Of a stretch of DNA of 64,000 bases, positions 1-7,415 are shown piece by piece. The notes below the pieces were generated by a model that saw only the letters and a program-made list of their open reading frames with translations, did not search any database and was not told the origin of the DNA. A program made the translations under genes and the position numbers. Source of the DNA: Candidatus Zhuqueibacterota bacterium (lineage in GTDB: Bacteria > Zhuqueibacterota > Zhuqueibacteria > Oceanimicrobiales > Oceanimicrobiaceae); the NCBI GenBank assembly GCA_029262005.1, contig JAJDAG010000134.1, positions 1 through 64,000 of the forward strand, given 5' to 3'. Position 1 is the stretch's first letter, and every line of letters begins with the position of its first letter.

Positions 1-284
1 TTGCGCACTGTTTCTGCATATTCACGCTGTTCTTTCGACAGGTCGGTTTCGAGAAGAATACCGGTCATGCCGATGACGCCGTTCATGGGCGTGCGGATTT
101 CATGGCTCATATTGGCGAGGAATTCGCTCTTGGCTTCACTGCCGGCCAAGGCCTCATCTCTGGCCTGCTCTAGTTCTTGATTGGCAAGGTAAAGTTCCCG
201 ACTTTTTTGCTCAAGAAGCTGCTCAGCGGCCTTTCGGGCTTTCCTTTCCCGTTCAAAATATCTCTTAAAATCGACCGTATCCAT
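1..284 (-). CDS. H-NOX-associated sensor histidine kinase, N-terminal part (runs off the window)
   Basis: The frame opens at the ATG at 284, 9 bp after the H-NOX stop, and is still open at base 1, so only about 94 residues are visible. The protein starts with a charged coiled-coil stretch ([20 protein letters not shown]), followed by [10 protein letters not shown] and then a HisKA H-box reading [20 protein letters not shown], where His is the expected autophosphorylation site. There is no membrane segment or PAS domain before the H-box, so this is a soluble kinase that probably takes its input from the H-NOX protein encoded just upstream on the same strand. Family knowledge: H-NOX/kinase pairs sense nitric oxide, and the NO-bound H-NOX changes kinase activity. 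An ATP-binding domain and perhaps receiver domains are expected beyond the window but cannot be seen. Confidence 0.9.
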   Translation of the reverse strand, partial: MDTVDFKRYFERERKARKAAEQLLEQKSRELYLANQELEQARDEALAGSEAKSEFLANMSHEIRTPMNGVIGMTGILLETDLSKEQREYAETVR

Positions 285-293
285 TTTCAAACC

Positions 294-833
294 TTATATT
301 TTGGTTAATTCAAACCGCACGTACGAACCGGGTTTTTCTCCCATGTCAAGTTTTACTACTGCAATTTTTTCATTGAAATGGTTAATGCAACCATGAATCA
401 AACCATGGGCAAAATCCCCAAGTCCGCGTTCGGATCGATATATCATGGTCAGAGATCCGTTATTTTGTTCACATTCAAAGTGTGGAAGTTCTGCATCAGA
501 ATACAGCTTTCTAACTTCAACATGAATGCAATTTTCAATACTTTGCAGAAAATCAAAACAGGAATTTACACCTTGAAAAAATTGAGGGTACTCTTCTGCA
601 AATTTAGTGAAAAGATGTTCCCCGAATGTGAAAAGTAAGTCCGAAACAGGAATATTGGTTTTCTTATTAAGAGCAGCCAGAAGCTGTACCATCTCTTGAT
701 GATCATAAGTTCCAACGGCAGTATAAGCACCTCCAGATGGAAGATCAGAATTTGTCATTATTTCATCTGCCGTTTCAAAACCAAACTTTGCCTCTACAAG
801 CTCAATAAATTCAGTGAATACAATGCCCTTCAT
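294..833 (-). CDS. H-NOX haem nitric-oxide/oxygen-binding sensor protein
   Basis: The protein has 179 residues, the normal length of a stand-alone bacterial H-NOX domain. Diagnostic features are the proximal haem ligand in CIHVEVRKLY (His about 104), the conserved Pro in AELPHFE, and the YxSxR haem-propionate motif as YRSER (from about residue 132). The start MKGIVFTEF at 833 is preferred over an in-frame upstream start at 860 because GGAG lies 8 bases before it and H-NOX proteins typically begin MKG-. It forms an operon with the histidine kinase starting at 284. Inference: it is a cytoplasmic NO sensor for the kinase. The sequence alone does not settle whether it also binds O2. Confidence 0.93.
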   Translation of the reverse strand: MKGIVFTEFIELVEAKFGFETADEIMTNSDLPSGGAYTAVGTYDHQEMVQLLAALNKKTNIPVSDLLFTFGEHLFTKFAEEYPQFFQGVNSCFDFLQSIENCIHVEVRKLYSDAELPHFECEQNNGSLTMIYRSERGLGDFAHGLIHGCINHFNEKIAVVKLDMGEKPGSYVRFELTKI

Positions 834-847
834 TTTTCTACTCCGCG

Positions 848-970
848 TTAATAATTGCAAGATTTACCGGTTTGAATTGCCTGATTTATTGATTTGAAAC
901 CAAATTCAGCGTGATTCATGCATTCCTCAAACAACTCGACTAAGAAGTCCGGGTTGTCTTCATCTACACA
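848..970 (-). pseudogene. Hpt-like coding remnant upstream of H-NOX
   Basis: This is a 40-codon open stretch with no start codon. It encodes DEDNPDFLVELFEECMNHAE followed by a segment with the look of helix-rich Hpt (histidine phosphotransfer) domains (PDFLxELFEEC, then INQAIQTGK), but it ends in TAA before any H-K-x-x-G phosphorylation motif. It begins right after a stop in its frame and overlaps the end of the small membrane ORF at 960-1178 in another frame. The Hpt reading comes from pattern only. A chance open frame is possible. Confidence 0.35.
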
Positions 971-1178
971 TTATATTAATTCTCTTATGTTTTTTTTGCA
1001 TCGCTCCCTGATGCATCAGTATCAATTTTAACGTTGTCTGTTGTAAAGTCACAACAGGCATTGGCGGTAAAAGCACTGCCGGTAGAAGTTGCATCACAAT
1101 AACCTCACTCAGCGCGACTGTAAGCAGCACGGCAGTGAACATAGACCACATTTTATTTTTAGCAGACAGATATTTCAT
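960..1178 (-). CDS. Small single-TM ORF, possible sensor-kinase N-terminal fragment
   Basis: The 72-residue frame has one hydrophobic helix (about 11-36). Its pattern SEVIVMQLLPAVLLPPMP resembles the first membrane helix and following proline turn of some membrane-bound PAS kinases. The remaining 35 residues are basic and low in complexity. No good ribosome binding site was seen. With the Hpt-like fragment at 848-970 it may be the two ends of one decayed sensor gene whose middle is lost. It may equally be non-coding. Confidence 0.25.
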   Translation of the reverse strand: MKYLSAKNKMWSMFTAVLLTVALSEVIVMQLLPAVLLPPMPVVTLQQTTLKLILMHQGAMQKKHKRINIMCR

Positions 1179-1446
1179 AAACCAAGCTCACTTCGGCCCT
1201 CAGAGTTGAGGGTCGTTAGTAAATTTTTGCATCAACGTTTCGATGCTTCCAAGGGATATTTCTTCTCAATTTCTCAACTGGAATTGATATTGTACACTGT
1301 TTTCTAATATCGTGCAAAAGAGCTGTAATGTTAACAGTTTATTGGTGCTGAAAGGCTGTTTTTGAAAGCAGTGGCTAATTGCGTGCCTGAAAGGAAAGAT
1401 AATTTGTTGTGTTAAAAGGTAGAGTGGCGTTGGCAGGAAATCTTCA
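1179..1446. other. Intergenic, nothing recognised
   Basis: The stretch lies between the small TM ORF and the hairpin downstream of the lamin-tail gene. It is AT-rich, with no convincing coding frame, RNA gene or repeat. Confidence 0.5.
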
Positions 1447-1480
1447 ATTGGCGTGCAAAACCTTCGCCTTGCACACCAAT
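1447..1480 (-). terminator. Hairpin after the lamin-tail gene
   Basis: Arms 1447-1458 and 1469-1480 pair over 11 bp (ATTGG, one C/A mismatch, GTGCAA) around a 10-nt loop, about 25 bp downstream of the stop at 1505. The T-run on the minus strand is weak, so this is only a possible terminator. Confidence 0.4.
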
Positions 1481-1504
1481 GGGTCTGGACTGACTTAAGC
1501 TGGT

Positions 1505-3220
1505 TTATCTCAGCAGGAGCATCTTGCGCGTTTGCGAAACAGCGCCTGCCTCCAGTTTGTAAACGTAAAATCCGCTGGAAACCACTTCACCAGCATCACT
1601 GTGGCCATTCCAGTTCACGCGGTAGCTTCCCTGAATTTGCTTCTCTTGCACCAATGTGGCCACTTTTTGTCCGCGCATGTTGAAAACAATCAGGCTGACA
1701 TCTGCGTCCGTCGGCAGCGAGTAGGTCAGTGTGGTTTCCGGATTAAACGGGTTCGGGAAATTTTGTTCAAGTGTAAATGTTTCAATTGACGTATCTGACA
1801 GTTTTTCAACAGACACGATAACACCGCTGTTATTCGACTGTCCCGGTGTGGATGTTGCGTAATAAACCAGATCAACGCCACCATCCGGGGTGCGGCCGTA
1901 GGAAGTGTCCGGCGTTTGTACGCCGAAAGTGAATGTGTCGATTGCGACCGTGTCCGTGCCGGAGTCAAAAAAAAGGCCGAGAAACTCGCCGGACTTTCCC
2001 AGTTTGAAATTCGCGTGAATGCCGGGAACGTTGCCGTCATTGTCAGCCCAAATCAGCATAAATTCACCTGAGCCAAGAATCGAGTCGGGCAACGCCCACG
2101 CGGTTGGCTCTGCGGCATCATCTGTCATATAGTAACCCGCCAGGTTGACAGGATCGAACCCGTCATTGTACAACTCTATCCAATCATCGAAGCCACCATC
2201 AGACGGATCGGCAATGGTTTGGGCGTTATCAGCCATTAGTTCGTTGATGGACAGCCTGGCACCAATGATGATTGTGCGACCGGTATTTGTTGCGGCTGGT
2301 GTGGCTGGTGAGTAGAAAACGAAACTGCTGCCACCATCCGGGTTTCTGCCGGATGAAACATCCGAGGTCTGGGAACCGAAAAAGCGCGCATCCACCAGCA
2401 CTGTGTCACTGCCGGTATCAAAGTACAAACCAATAAACTCGCCACTCTTACTAAGTGAAAAGTTGGTGTGCATGCCACCTACACCGCTGTCTTTATCCGC
2501 CCAAACCAGTTTGTACCCGCGCGACTCAATGAGGCTGTCGGGAAACGGCCACATGGTCGGGTTTGCCGGATCGTCTGTCAAGTAATAATTGGTGAGGTCC
2601 AGGTCGAAAGTCATTCCGTTGTAAAGCTCTACCCAATCATCGAAACCACCATCCGACGGATCGACAATGGTAGTTGCATTGTCTGCCATGAACTCGTTGA
2701 TCAATAAGTTTGGTAGCGCCACACTTGTCTGGTTCGATTTTCCGGGAGTCGCATTGCCAAAATGCTTGAAGCTTTGACTGCCGTCAGTGATTCTTCCGTA
2801 AGAAATGTCGGAGCTTTGTTGCCCGAAAGTGAGAGTGTCAATTGCGGTAAACCCACCGCCGGTCTTGAAATAGAGCCCAACAAATTCGCCGTTTTTACCC
2901 AGAGAAAAATTGGTGTGCAAGCCAACCTCACCACTGTCTTTGTCCGTCCATACCAGTAAAAAACCACCCGCCGGAATGGTCACAGTTGGAAATGGCCACA
3001 TTCCGGGTGTACCCGCATCATCGGTTAAATAGTAACCGTTGAGTGTCAGAGCCGCGCCACCACCATTATAAATTTCAACCCAGTCCTCGAAATTGTTGTC
3101 GGTAATATCAATGACAGTCGACTGGTTGTCTGCCATAAATTCGTTGATAACCAGTGATTGTGCAAGTAGTGTTGAGTTGAGCGCCACTGCGGTCATACAC
3201 CAAAGCAAGGTAGTTTTCAT
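1505..3220 (-). CDS. Secreted protein with three lamin-tail domains and a T9SS sorting domain
   Basis: The protein has 571 residues. A signal peptide (MKTTLLWCMTAVALNSTLLA) is followed by three tandem lamin-tail (LTD) repeats starting near residues 23, 172 and 325. Each opens with (L)xINExMADN, contains a DDWVE(L/I)YN core and closes with a SYGR/SSGR-PDG segment. Residues about 482-571 form a T9SS type A C-terminal sorting domain (FPNPFNPETTLTYSLP, then FNMRGQKVATL, and SGFYVYKLEAG near the end). Family knowledge: LTD domains occur in bacterial surface and secreted proteins, often beside hydrolases; no catalytic domain is present here. Inference: it is exported by T9SS and attached to or released from the cell surface. 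The repeats are similar at the protein level but diverged at the DNA level. AGGGAGGGACACC stands just before the ATG. Confidence 0.9.
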   Translation of the reverse strand: MKTTLLWCMTAVALNSTLLAQSLVINEFMADNQSTVIDITDNNFEDWVEIYNGGGAALTLNGYYLTDDAGTPGMWPFPTVTIPAGGFLLVWTDKDSGEVGLHTNFSLGKNGEFVGLYFKTGGGFTAIDTLTFGQQSSDISYGRITDGSQSFKHFGNATPGKSNQTSVALPNLLINEFMADNATTIVDPSDGGFDDWVELYNGMTFDLDLTNYYLTDDPANPTMWPFPDSLIESRGYKLVWADKDSGVGGMHTNFSLSKSGEFIGLYFDTGSDTVLVDARFFGSQTSDVSSGRNPDGGSSFVFYSPATPAATNTGRTIIIGARLSINELMADNAQTIADPSDGGFDDWIELYNDGFDPVNLAGYYMTDDAAEPTAWALPDSILGSGEFMLIWADNDGNVPGIHANFKLGKSGEFLGLFFDSGTDTVAIDTFTFGVQTPDTSYGRTPDGGVDLVYYATSTPGQSNNSGVIVSVEKLSDTSIETFTLEQNFPNPFNPETTLTYSLPTDADVSLIVFNMRGQKVATLVQEKQIQGSYRVNWNGHSDAGEVVSSGFYVYKLEAGAVSQTRKMLLLR

Positions 3221-3521
3221 TAGGTGTCCCTCCCTATATTCATTGTGTTCGGTTATTATTTCCAGGGTGTTGCTCTATAATTTGATTGGCCTTGCAAATT
3301 GCCGCCTGGAATTAGTGAAATATACCAAAATGGCAATTAAAAAAAAAGAGAGTTTGTGCTGCTTTCAATGCACATTTATGTATAAAGTCAGCGTCGGATA
3401 AAAAACGCTAAGTTTGAGAATCAAGCAGAGAAAACGGGCACTTGCCAATGGGCACTATATTGGCGGCACCTGGCTATTCTTTTTGAACGTTCAGACGCCC
3501 GCTTGCCCAAACCAGCAGCAC
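3221..3521. other. Intergenic, nothing recognised
   Basis: This is the upstream region of the lamin-tail gene and the downstream region of the FHA gene, both on the minus strand. It contains a run of nine A's near 3341. No gene or clear regulatory element was identified. Confidence 0.5.
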
Positions 3522-4307
3522 TCACAAATTGCTCGTCAGGTTGGCCATCACACTACCAAATTTTATCTGAGAATCAGGCTGAACATCGGCATTTGATTTG
3601 ATAACCCGGTTGTTGACAAATGTGCGGTTCTTGCTTTCCAAATCATTGACTTGAACGATTCCCTGACGGATTGAGATACAGGCGTGTTGCCGGGAGATTG
3701 TATGATTGTCTATTACAACATCACACTCGGATGTCCGTCCTACTACATTGAGACCTTCTGCCAACACGACTTTTTTCTTGAGGTCTTTGAAGTCCAGGAT
3801 ATAGCCGGGTGGCGTAGTGGCTTTCTTTTGAGGAGGAGCGGGTGTTTGATATAGGGTTTTTGTGACAGGGTTTGATTTTGATTTATTTTGTGAATCGACT
3901 ATGACCGTAATTTTTCGGCTCTGCTCTTGCTTGTTTTTTGACGAATTCACTGCAGATTCATCCAGTGCCTCTCTGTATTGGTGATTCGAGTGTTTCGTTG
4001 CTGAGTCTTTCTGAACGACAAAAAAGAAATCGAGCCTGTTGCCGAATGTAATTAAATGAATGTTCGACAGACGCTCTTTTTTCCGCACTCTTTCGCCATC
4101 TATCCTGGTTCCGTTTTGGCTCTTTAAATCTTCGAGATAGTAGCATTTTCGCATTCCATCATAATAAAGACGCGCATGTCGCCTCGAAACAAATCTGTGC
4201 GATAGCACAATTGAATTTTCAGAGCCCTTGCCGATTGTCACTTCTTTTTCTATTGAAAACTCTTTGCCGGCCAGATTGCCGGTCTTACCAATTAACCTGG
4301 CTTTCAT
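3522..4307 (-). CDS. Protein with two FHA domains
   Basis: The protein has 261 residues. The first FHA domain (about 1-100) carries VTIGKGSENSIVL, SRRHARL and the phosphothreonine-pocket segment LKSQNGTRIDG. A low-complexity, Lys/Ser/Gln-rich linker (about 105-170) leads to a second FHA domain (about 175-261) with VVGRTSECDVVI, SRQHACI and LESKNRTFVNN. Both domains keep the Gly-Arg/Lys, Ser-x-x-His and Asn residues used to bind phosphothreonine peptides. There is no signal peptide or membrane helix, so it should be cytoplasmic. It is the only FHA protein seen here and could read out a Ser/Thr kinase such as the one at 18537-19958, but that link is inference only. Confidence 0.92.
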   Translation of the reverse strand: MKARLIGKTGNLAGKEFSIEKEVTIGKGSENSIVLSHRFVSRRHARLYYDGMRKCYYLEDLKSQNGTRIDGERVRKKERLSNIHLITFGNRLDFFFVVQKDSATKHSNHQYREALDESAVNSSKNKQEQSRKITVIVDSQNKSKSNPVTKTLYQTPAPPQKKATTPPGYILDFKDLKKKVVLAEGLNVVGRTSECDVVIDNHTISRQHACISIRQGIVQVNDLESKNRTFVNNRVIKSNADVQPDSQIKFGSVMANLTSNL

Positions 4308-4955
4308 CCTGAAATCTCCTGAAAATGAATACCACCGCTATGCAGCATTTTTATTGCAGATTAACCTTGTTTTATTTGATCGGGCCCCTTGCCCTGTATT
4401 TGACATGGTGCTGAAAATAGATTTTCGCGACCCACCTTTGCAATTATGGTACCAAACATAAGGTGCCCAGATAGCTGAAGAAATAGTGATTCTGCAGCTA
4501 TTAAAAGCCTTGTTGCCTTCAATTCTGTCATTCAGTTTTGAATTTTTTGATGAATTGTCAACGGAATCAGCAATTGGATTGTCAATTGCAAACCTTGTTT
4601 GTTCTGCAAGATTGCAATACACATTTTTGCAAAATGAAGTTTCACAATGTCCTGAAAGTGGTAAGCAATTCTCCGCATGATAGCCTGGAAAAAGGCATGC
4701 CTCAAATGTTTTCGGTTTGAAAATCTGTCTTCGATTGTGCGAGCCAGTTCACCGGTTTTAGAATCGCAAACGCTCCACGGAATATCACTGGATTCTATTT
4801 CTGGCACATAACTTGCCGTCAAGCACATGTGTTATGTCAGAGAGCTCGCCACGATATCAAACCAGGCGAGGCACCTGCCGGGTGTAACATTGGGGGGCGC
4901 CACCTCTTTAAAAAATCTTTAAGCAATCGTCTTGAACCACATCAGGGAAAGATTC
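4308..4955. other. Intergenic before the redox locus, no supported gene
   Basis: About 650 bp lies between the divergent FHA gene and the first cytochrome gene. It holds short overlapping open frames, the longest being 98 codons on the minus strand at 4532-4828, but none has a ribosome binding site or family resemblance. Promoters for both flanking genes should lie here; none was assigned. Confidence 0.5.
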
Positions 4956-5756
4956 ATGAAAAATGACAACCAGACTTCACGGCAGATCCTTTTATTGGCT
5001 ATTTGTATCATGCTCGGATTGGCCTGTGCCAGAACCCAAAACAGCATGGGCCCCGGCAATAGTAATATGGGGCCGCTTCCTTTAGGCGCTAATTTCGCCA
5101 GCATCCAAAGCAATATTTTAACTCCGAAGTGCGCAGTGTCCGGTTGTCACGTGCAAGGCGGTGGGCTGCCGTCATTCGAGAACGGGCTTGCGTACAACAA
5201 TTTGGTTGGGGCCGTGACTGCCGGTTATGCTCCCAACCTGCGCGTAAGAGCTGGTGACCCGGCCAATAGCGTCATGTATCAGAAGGTTACCGGTGGCAAC
5301 GGTTTCGGTGGTGCCATGCCTCCGGGCGGTAGTCTGACTCAATCGCAAATGGACACGATTAGAGCCTGGATTTTGCTTGGCGCTAAAAACGATGCGCCTT
5401 CTGCCGCCGGCGCCGGTGCTACTCTGAATCAGCTTCAAGCTACCCTATTTACGCCAAACTGCACCGGCTGTCATACCGAGGCGACGCCACGACCTAATGG
5501 CGCACCCTTTTCGTTACAAAATGTCAATTCAACTCATGCCAATCTCGTTAACGCCAGATCTCTGCGCAGCGTCAAGGCTGACTCGATTCGGGTCGTGCCG
5601 GGCCGGTCAGATTTGAGTTATCTGGTCAGGTTGGTGCAAGGAAACGGCGATGCGCCAACACCGCAAATGCCGCCTCTGGCAACTGGAAATAGTTTAACCA
5701 GTGCGCAAATTCAAACCATCCAAAGCTGGATCAACGCCGGCGCTTTAAATAATTAG
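4956..5756 (+). CDS. Secreted cytochrome c-like protein with two haem motifs
   Basis: The protein has 266 residues. The ATG at 4956 follows AGGGAAA and is preferred to an upstream TTG. A hydrophobic export signal ends in LGLACARTQ, which could be a lipoprotein site although position -3 (Gly) is poor. Two similar domains follow, each resembling small cytochrome c domains with the pattern ILTPKC..., a MPP loop and a final helix (IRAWILLGA or IQSWINAGA). The first has a CAVSGCH (CX4CH) motif and the second a standard CTGCH. The MPPGG and MPPLA methionines are candidate axial ligands. It is the first gene of the plus-strand redox locus. Inference: a periplasmic or outer-membrane electron carrier. 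The CX4CH motif makes haem attachment in domain 1 uncertain. Confidence 0.85.
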   Translation: MKNDNQTSRQILLLAICIMLGLACARTQNSMGPGNSNMGPLPLGANFASIQSNILTPKCAVSGCHVQGGGLPSFENGLAYNNLVGAVTAGYAPNLRVRAGDPANSVMYQKVTGGNGFGGAMPPGGSLTQSQMDTIRAWILLGAKNDAPSAAGAGATLNQLQATLFTPNCTGCHTEATPRPNGAPFSLQNVNSTHANLVNARSLRSVKADSIRVVPGRSDLSYLVRLVQGNGDAPTPQMPPLATGNSLTSAQIQTIQSWINAGALNN

Positions 5757-5858
5757 GCGCCTTGGCAATTAACATTTGGAATGTATTGGGGATTTTGGTT
5801 TTCCCCGATCAAAGACATTGCGCTTAACGCCGGCTTGTTCGGATTAGGAGAAATTAGA

Positions 5859-7415
5859 ATGTTCAGAATTGTATGGACCAGGCTATCTTATTTAATTATG
5901 GGCTGTCTTGGCGTTATGTTCTTGCATTGTGACGCTGACACTTCCTTGAATTATACTGCAATCGACGATACACCACAGTTAACCCAAAACGATGTGCAAA
6001 CACTGATCACCCAGGGGGTTGACATGGCGCGACAGAGTGGGCAAAATGCTGTCATTGCCGTTGCAGATCGCTGGGGAAATCCGCTGTCGGTCTTTGTTAT
6101 GACCGGCAGCGCCGGCTCGGACATCGATCCGAATTTTGGCGCCATTGCCAAGGCGAGGACTGCTGCCATGCTCAGCACAAACTACTCCGCTTTGACAAGC
6201 CTGACCGCGTGCTGGATAACGCGGGCGACTTTTCCGCCGAATCAACCCAACACCTTGTTACAGGGCCCTTTATTCGGCGTTGGGTTTTCAAGTCTCAGCG
6301 GCAGTGATATTTACAATACGACGCTGCCGGGGCAAACAACGACGGGGCAGCCCGGACTTACAGGTGTTCCCGGAGGCGTGCCGGTATATAAAAACAATCT
6401 GCTGGCCGGGGGATTGGGAATCAGTACGTTTTCCAATGCGGCCGGCTTGTCGGCGAATTTTTTGGTTACGTGCGGGGGAACTTTCCCGGATGAAAGTATC
6501 GCGCTGGGCGCTGTCAACGGCTACTCTGCATCGTCAGATAAACTGGCAAATAACATTTTTCTCGATGGAATCCAATTGGCTTTTGCCGCAACAACTCCTG
6601 CGGCAGCGAATTTTACCTTAGCGCCCGCCGATCTGGCCAACATGGGAAGTTTTCTTCCAAACTATCCCTTGTCGGGAAATGCGAACATCCCTGTGCAGGG
6701 ATTTGTCAACGGCTTTCAGCCGCGAAGCGGTAGCAATTTGACCGCCGCTGAAGTGCAAATAATGGTTGATCAGGCCATTGCTGAGGCAAATAGAATTCGT
6801 TCAACCTTGCGCAGACCCATTGGGCTGACCGCTCGCTTTACCATTGCCGTGACCGATTTGGATGGCAGCGTGCTCGCGCTTTACCGCATGGCCGATGCCC
6901 CGGTATTCAGCACGGATGTAAGCGTGCAAAAAGCCAGAACCGCTGTTGTTTACAGCGATCCAAATATGGCATACGGCAGTCAAATCAGAGCGGTTATGGG
7001 GCTTCCGGCCGGCCAACCTTTTGCTGTTTCAACCCGGGCAGTTGGGTTTTTGGCAGGTCCGTTTTTTCCCCCTGGAAAAGGACAACCTGGTGGCGGCGCC
7101 TCTGTTTCGCCCGGTCCTTTGTATGTTTTGGATCCGGTGGTTCCGGCCAACTATAATCGTTTTCAACAAAATTTGCAGTTGGATCCGTTCGGGAACGGCT
7201 TGACGCTGTTTGGCGGCGGCGTGCCGCTTTATAAAAATGGGCAATTGGTTGGCGGCATTGGCGTTAGTGGTGATGGCGTCCGCCCCGACGATATGGTTGC
7301 ATTTGCAGGTGCCTTCGGTTTTCAGGCGCCGGTGCAAATTCAGGCTGACCAATTTTTCTACCAGGGAGTCAGGTTGCCTTATGTTACTTTCGAGCGCAAT
7401 GTTTACGTTAACTAA
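5859..7415 (+). CDS. Secreted protein with two GlcG/HbpS-like domains
   Basis: The protein has 518 residues from the ATG at 5859, which follows AGGAG; an upstream in-frame start at 5781 lacks this. An N-terminal hydrophobic segment (about residues 5-22) suggests export. Two copies of a GlcG/HbpS (DUF336) fold follow, each beginning with a helix (LTQNDVQTLITQGVDMAR; LTAAEVQIMVDQAIAEANRI), then IAVxDxxGxxL, an AKART/KARTAV helix, and a closing GGVPxYKNxxLxGGxG strand pair. Each copy is longer than the usual 135-residue domain because of loop insertions. Family knowledge: HbpS-type proteins bind or degrade haem, while others are of unknown function. Being between cytochrome genes, a role in haem handling or redox sensing is plausible but unproven. 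Confidence 0.82.
   Translation: MFRIVWTRLSYLIMGCLGVMFLHCDADTSLNYTAIDDTPQLTQNDVQTLITQGVDMARQSGQNAVIAVADRWGNPLSVFVMTGSAGSDIDPNFGAIAKARTAAMLSTNYSALTSLTACWITRATFPPNQPNTLLQGPLFGVGFSSLSGSDIYNTTLPGQTTTGQPGLTGVPGGVPVYKNNLLAGGLGISTFSNAAGLSANFLVTCGGTFPDESIALGAVNGYSASSDKLANNIFLDGIQLAFAATTPAAANFTLAPADLANMGSFLPNYPLSGNANIPVQGFVNGFQPRSGSNLTAAEVQIMVDQAIAEANRIRSTLRRPIGLTARFTIAVTDLDGSVLALYRMADAPVFSTDVSVQKARTAVVYSDPNMAYGSQIRAVMGLPAGQPFAVSTRAVGFLAGPFFPPGKGQPGGGASVSPGPLYVLDPVVPANYNRFQQNLQLDPFGNGLTLFGGGVPLYKNGQLVGGIGVSGDGVRPDDMVAFAGAFGFQAPVQIQADQFFYQGVRLPYVTFERNVYVN

Noticed and set aside
4532..4828. 98-codon minus-strand ORF before the redox locus
   Set aside because: No ribosome binding site, no recognisable fold or export signal; overlapping frames on the other strand are equally open.
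7210..7398. Upstream extension of the barrel-protein frame
   Set aside because: It overlaps the GlcG-like gene out of frame; the export signal begins only near 7399.
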